From positions 372,001 to 436,000 of the forward strand of contig NZ_FAOZ01000003.1 of the NCBI RefSeq assembly GCF_001536285.1: a stretch of DNA of 64,000 nucleotides, read 5' to 3'. The stretch is from Parafrankia irregularis (GTDB taxonomy: Bacteria; Actinomycetota; Actinomycetes; Frankiales; Frankiaceae). This document shows, one piece after another, positions 60,673 to 64,000 of the stretch (its first letter is position 1; each line of letters starts with the position of its first letter). The translations under genes were made by a program, and so were the position numbers. The notes below the pieces were generated by a model. That model saw nothing but the letters and a program-made list of their open reading frames with translations, was not told the DNA's origin and ran no database searches.

Positions 60673-61853
60673 CCGCCGCCGAGCGGCGCGCCGTCATCTC
60701 GGGCATCGGCCAGTCCGCCGTCGGGCGGCGGCTCGGCCGCGACGGCCTCGACCTCACCATCGACGCGGCCCTCGACGCGATCGCCGACGCCGGCCTGACC
60801 GTCGCCCAGATCGACGGACTGGCGACCTATCCGGGCGGGATCGGCTACCCGGCCTTCTCGGGGCCCGGCTCGCCGGCCGTCCAGGACGCGCTGCGGCTGT
60901 CGCTCGACTGGCACAGCGGCGGTGTCGAAGGCCCCGGCCAGCTCCAGGCGGTCGTGAACGCGATGATGGCCGTCTCGACAGGCCTGGCGCGCCACGTACT
61001 GGTCTACCGGACCGTCACCGAGGCGACGGCCCAGGGCACCGGCGGCCGTGCCGGCAGCGGAACGGGAGGCGGACCGGCGACCGGGGCCCAGCAGTGGACC
61101 AGCCCGTACCGGGTGTACTCGGCGGTCAACCGCCTGGCGCTCTACGCACAGCGCCACATGCACGAGTTCGGCACCACCGCCGAGCAGATGGCCCAGATCG
61201 CCCTCAACGGCCGCCGCAACGCCGGCCTCAATCCCAAGGCGGTCTACCGGGAGCCGCTCACGCTCGACCAGTACCTCGCCGCCCGCATGATCAGCACACC
61301 GTTCCGGCTCTACGACTGCGACGTGCCTGTCGACGGGTCGACCGCCCTCGTCGTCTCCACGGTCGAGCACGCCCGCGAGGTGGACCACCCCGTCGCCCGG
61401 GTCGAGGCCGTCGGCACGGCGCTGCGGGGCCGCCCCTCCTGGGAGATGTGGGACGACCTGACCACCATGCCGGCCCGGACGGCCGCGCGGCACCTCTGGT
61501 CTCGCACCGACCTGCGCCCCGCCGACGTCGATGTGGCTCAGCTCTACGACGGCTTCAGTTGGCTGGCGATGTCCTGGCTGGAGGCGCTCGGCTTCTGCGG
61601 CCACGGGGAGAGCGGGGCGTTCGTAGAGGGCGGCACCCGCATCGCGCTCGACGGGCCGCTACCGCTGAACACCGGCGGGGGCCAGCTCTCCGCCGGCCGC
61701 CTGCACGGCTTCGGGTACCTGCACGAGGCGGTGCTGCAACTGCGCGGCGAGGCCGAGGCCCGGCAGGTGCCGGGCCGTCCGGAGGTCGCGGTCGTCTCCA
61801 ACGGCGGCGGACCGATCGCCGGCTGCGTCCTGCTCACCAGGCTCGCCCACTGA
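60669..61853 (+). CDS. Thiolase-fold lipid-transfer protein / Ltp2-like aldolase
   Basis: 394-aa thiolase-superfamily protein without the nucleophilic Cys: the usual NxxCASG position lies in an MMAVSTGLARHVLVYRTVTE-type segment. It also shows EFGTTAEQMAQIALNGRRNA, LYDCDVPVDGSTALVVSTVE, VAQLYDGFSWLAMSWLEALG and LNTGGGQLSAGRLHGFGYLH. These features and the DUF35 partner fit the Ltp2/SCP-x-like aldolases that release a ketone from a 17-hydroxy- or related CoA thioester. A Gly/Thr-rich insert lies near residues 120-140. GTG start within the DUF35 stop. Substrate unproven. Confidence 0.85.
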   Translation: MTAAERRAVISGIGQSAVGRRLGRDGLDLTIDAALDAIADAGLTVAQIDGLATYPGGIGYPAFSGPGSPAVQDALRLSLDWHSGGVEGPGQLQAVVNAMMAVSTGLARHVLVYRTVTEATAQGTGGRAGSGTGGGPATGAQQWTSPYRVYSAVNRLALYAQRHMHEFGTTAEQMAQIALNGRRNAGLNPKAVYREPLTLDQYLAARMISTPFRLYDCDVPVDGSTALVVSTVEHAREVDHPVARVEAVGTALRGRPSWEMWDDLTTMPARTAARHLWSRTDLRPADVDVAQLYDGFSWLAMSWLEALGFCGHGESGAFVEGGTRIALDGPLPLNTGGGQLSAGRLHGFGYLHEAVLQLRGEAEARQVPGRPEVAVVSNGGGPIAGCVLLTRLAH

Positions 61854-61947
61854 ACCCGCCGGGAGTGCGGCCCGGGTGAGGTGCGAGCGGGCCACGCGCC
61901 GGCCCGTACCCTGGTTGACCAGCAGGCGGACGCTGGAGGGACGTGCC

Positions 61948-62637
61948 GTGGCCGAGGCCGAGGGAAGCGCACCGACCACGGACCGGCGCGGGCGCCCGCG
62001 CCGGTTCGACGAGGGCACCGAACGCCAGATGATCATGGATGCCGCCGTCCGGCTCATGAAGGGCAGCGGGCACGCCGAGATGGCGGTCGTCGACGTCCTC
62101 GCCGGGACAGGGCTGTCGACCCGGGCCTTCTACCGGCATTTCGGGTCGAAGGAGGCGCTGCTGCTGGCGCTGATCCACCGCGAGGCCGAGGCGGTGGCCC
62201 GGTCCATGACCCGGGCCGTCGAGCGCGCCCGGGAGCCGGCCGCCGCGCTGGAGGCCTGGCTCGACCGGCTGCTCGACACGTTCTTCGAGCCGCGACAGGT
62301 CGCACGCTCGGCGCTCTTCACCACCGCCGCCGCGGGCGCCGCGGTCCCGCTGGCCGAGAAGCTGGACGACATCCGCTGGATCCTCGCGCGGCCCCTGGCT
62401 GACGTCCTGCGTGCGGGCAATGACGCGGGCGTTCTTTTCTCACCGAATCCGGATGCCGACGCCATCAGCCTGTTCGGGCTCGTGGGTGCCGCCAGCCATT
62501 CGGCGCACGCCAATCTGGAGGGCCGCCCGGCGGTGCGGGCCCAGGTGATTCGTTTCGCCTGGCCGGCCTTCGGCCTGCCCGCAGCGACCAACACCGCGGA
62601 TGACGCCTCCGCGCAGCGGGGTACCACACAGCACTGA
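61948..62637 (+). CDS. TetR/AcrR family transcriptional regulator
   Basis: 229-aa regulator. After a short disordered tail (GRPRRFDEGTERQ) the HTH reads QMIMDAAVRLMKGSGHAEMA, then VVDVLAGTGLSTRAFYRHFG with the FYRHF motif. The C-terminal domain includes EAWLDRLLDTFFEPRQVARS and VLRAGNDAGVLFSPNPDADA. GTG 61948 is supported by GGAGGG 7 nt upstream; an in-frame ATG at 61876 has no ribosome site. It lies 94 bp after the aldolase gene on the same strand and may control the crotonase/DUF35 divergent promoter. Confidence 0.87.
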   Translation: MAEAEGSAPTTDRRGRPRRFDEGTERQMIMDAAVRLMKGSGHAEMAVVDVLAGTGLSTRAFYRHFGSKEALLLALIHREAEAVARSMTRAVERAREPAAALEAWLDRLLDTFFEPRQVARSALFTTAAAGAAVPLAEKLDDIRWILARPLADVLRAGNDAGVLFSPNPDADAISLFGLVGAASHSAHANLEGRPAVRAQVIRFAWPAFGLPAATNTADDASAQRGTTQH

Positions 62638-62869
62638 GCACGTCCGGCGACTACCCGGATTCACGCCCGTTCCCAGTTGTGCCGCCGTACTGCGCCGGAT
62701 GCGTCCGCAGGTCGGCTACCTGCTGCGATACGGACATCACCCGGGCACCGTGCGCATCAATGCTTCGCCTGGGATTCACGTCGCGACGGGTCTCCCGTTA
62801 CCGGGCCGTCCCCGGTTGCCGCCAGCGTGGTTCAGGTTTCGTCTTGACCACCGACAAACGGAGCATCCC

Positions 62870-63922
62870 ATGCGGTTGCGAAACACCCGGGTCACCCTGA
62901 CCCGAGCCCTGGCCGGGTCTCTCGCGGTCGCCGCGCTGACCGTCACCGCCGCCACGACCGCGATCGCCGCCACCACCGCCGGCGACGCCACGCCGTCCCC
63001 GACGGCGACGGCGACGGCGACGGTGACCGCGGCGCCCACCGCCGCCGCGACGCCCACCGCGACCACGACCACGGCGGCGACCGCCGCGGCGGCAGCCGCA
63101 CCGCAGGATCTGGCGGCGACGCTGATCCGCCGCTACGCCGCCTTCGACGCCAACCAGGGTGTCGCGGTCGACGGCAGGTACTTCTACGCCGTCGACAACC
63201 GCACCGTCACCAAGCACGACCGGGCCACCGGCGCCCCGCTGCTGCAGTTTGTCTCCGACGCGACCGGCCCGCTGATCCACTTCGACAGCGGCACGGTCGT
63301 CGACAACAAGCTCTACCTCGCCCACTCGAACTACAACCAGGTCCCGATGGCGAGTTCGATCGAGGTCCTCGACACCAGGACCATGCGCCACATCGAGACC
63401 TTCAGCTTCGGTATCGACCGTGGTTCGCTGACCTGGATCGACCGCCACGACGGCGCCTGGTGGGCCGGCTTCGCCAACTACGACACCAACGGCGCCGACG
63501 GCAGGCCCTACGGCGGCGGCAGCCAGAACACCCAGGTCGTGAAGCTCAACGACAGGTTCGAGGTCGTCGAGGCCTGGATCGTCCCGGCGAACCTGGTCGA
63601 CCGGTTCCGTCCGATGAGCAACTCGGGTGGCTCGTGGGGCCCCGACGGCCGGCTCTGGCTGACCGGTCACGACAACGCCGAGGTCTACGTCATGGAGCTC
63701 CCGGAGGCGGGCACCACGCTGACCTGGGTCGCCACCGTCGCGCTGCCCGACGTCGAGGGCCAGGCCATCGCCTGGGACCGCTCGGACAAGAAGCACCCGA
63801 CGTTCTGGGCCATCAAGCGGACGACCAAGGAAGTCCTCAACTTCGAGGTGCCCTTCAAGTCGATCAAGGAGGCGCCCGCCGCACCGTTCCGCGTGGTCGG
63901 CCCCGGCTCGTTCGTGCCCTGA
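62870..63922 (+). CDS. Secreted beta-propeller-like protein with Ala/Thr/Pro-rich stalk
   Basis: 350-aa protein with a signal peptide (RALAGSLAVAALTVTAATTA, cleavage probable near AIAA/TTAG) followed by about 45 residues of Ala/Thr/Pro-rich sequence, a likely extended or glycosylated stalk. The remainder contains repeated blades: GVAVDGRYFYAVDNRTVTKH, VVDNKLYLAHSNYNQVPMAS, SSIEVLDTRTMRHIETFSFG, GPDGRLWLTGHDNAEVYVME and GQAIAWDRSDKKHPTFWAIK, resembling YncE/NHL-type propellers. ATG has GGAG 6 nt upstream. It is the last gene in the window; function unknown, probably extracellular binding. Confidence 0.8.
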   Translation: MRLRNTRVTLTRALAGSLAVAALTVTAATTAIAATTAGDATPSPTATATATVTAAPTAAATPTATTTTAATAAAAAAPQDLAATLIRRYAAFDANQGVAVDGRYFYAVDNRTVTKHDRATGAPLLQFVSDATGPLIHFDSGTVVDNKLYLAHSNYNQVPMASSIEVLDTRTMRHIETFSFGIDRGSLTWIDRHDGAWWAGFANYDTNGADGRPYGGGSQNTQVVKLNDRFEVVEAWIVPANLVDRFRPMSNSGGSWGPDGRLWLTGHDNAEVYVMELPEAGTTLTWVATVALPDVEGQAIAWDRSDKKHPTFWAIKRTTKEVLNFEVPFKSIKEAPAAPFRVVGPGSFVP

Positions 63923-63928
63923 CATCCA

Positions 63929-63980
63929 CCTCCGCGTGAACGCGGAGGATTCCAACGTGTTCGTTCCCCCGCTCCGCGGG
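63929..63980 (+). terminator. Tandem hairpins after the beta-propeller gene
   Basis: First hairpin CCTCCGCG-TGAA-CGCGGAGG (63929-63948), perfect 8-bp arms, followed by ATTCC. Second CCCGC-TCC-GCGGG (63968-63980) followed by AAAA. Both are followed closely by a GGATTCC-like string (about 63947 and 63986). Likely terminator pair; a short-period repeat cannot be excluded because the window ends. Confidence 0.6.
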
Positions 63981-64000
63981 AAAACGGATTCCTTCCCGGC

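Noticed and set aside
63929-64000. Hairpins followed by GGATTCC-like strings, resembling the start of a CRISPR array
   Set aside because: The two hairpins differ in sequence and are only about 40 bp apart, too close and too divergent for repeats with spacers; the window ends before it can be tested.
1-64000. tRNA, rRNA, riboswitch or replication-origin signals
   Set aside because: No T-loop-like GTTCRANYC in a cloverleaf context, no rRNA-like sequence, no DnaA-box cluster and no known riboswitch core was found on reading both strands by eye.

Overview
The window is GC-rich and gene-dense. It shows frequent GTG starts, ATGA/GTGA overlaps, F420-type luciferase-like oxidoreductases, DUF35 zinc-ribbon/MaoC/lipid-transfer thiolase sets and many TetR regulators. 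This points to a soil or plant-associated actinomycete; a Frankia-like genome is my inference and is not proven by any sequence here. No tRNA, rRNA or CRISPR array was recognised.

Region 1 (1-13643) is a catabolic cluster. The minus strand carries an ADP-forming acyl-CoA synthetase-like protein, MaoC, DUF35 and MaoC genes in the order of a split ChsH1/ChsH2-type hydratase, a binding protein without signal peptide, a TetR, then a double-hotdog dehydratase, crotonase, acyl-CoA dehydrogenase and crotonase. An amidohydrolase and an acyl-CoA ligase diverge from it. A similar AT-rich operator-like sequence lies upstream of two of these units. Region 2 (13711-23672) is accessory: a STAND NTPase (XRE-NB-ARC-TPR) with a divergent 55-aa membrane protein, an F420 oxidoreductase, a lipoprotein binding protein, an MFS exporter with its TetR, and a decayed binding-protein gene. 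Region 3 (23833-30862) has a second MFS pump, SDR, cysteine-hydrolase-like protein, acyl-CoA dehydrogenase, a glutamine-synthetase-like ligase and a FlaR-like P-loop kinase.

Region 4 (30879-44453) returns to acyl-CoA metabolism: FadD divergent from CaiB-SDR-hydrolase, then a minus-strand run (amidohydrolase, fused acyl-CoA dehydrogenase, SDR, crotonase, amidohydrolase) divergent from a thiolase. A pair of palindromic elements brackets a DUF559 gene with an internal deletion.

Region 5 (44454-54219) is the most accessory part: a secreted RHS protein of about 2046 aa with a unique C-terminal tip and a membrane PH-domain gene directly downstream (candidate immunity), then IS fragments and an inverted orphan RHS tip followed by two small genes (candidate second toxin/immunity cassette). 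Region 6 (54298-64000) holds another ligase, an F420 oxidoreductase, a P450, SDR, crotonase, a DUF35/Ltp2-like aldolase pair, a TetR and a secreted beta-propeller-like protein.

The best candidates for something new are the RHS toxin and orphan cassette, the palindrome/DUF559 pair, and the STAND gene with its small divergent membrane partner.
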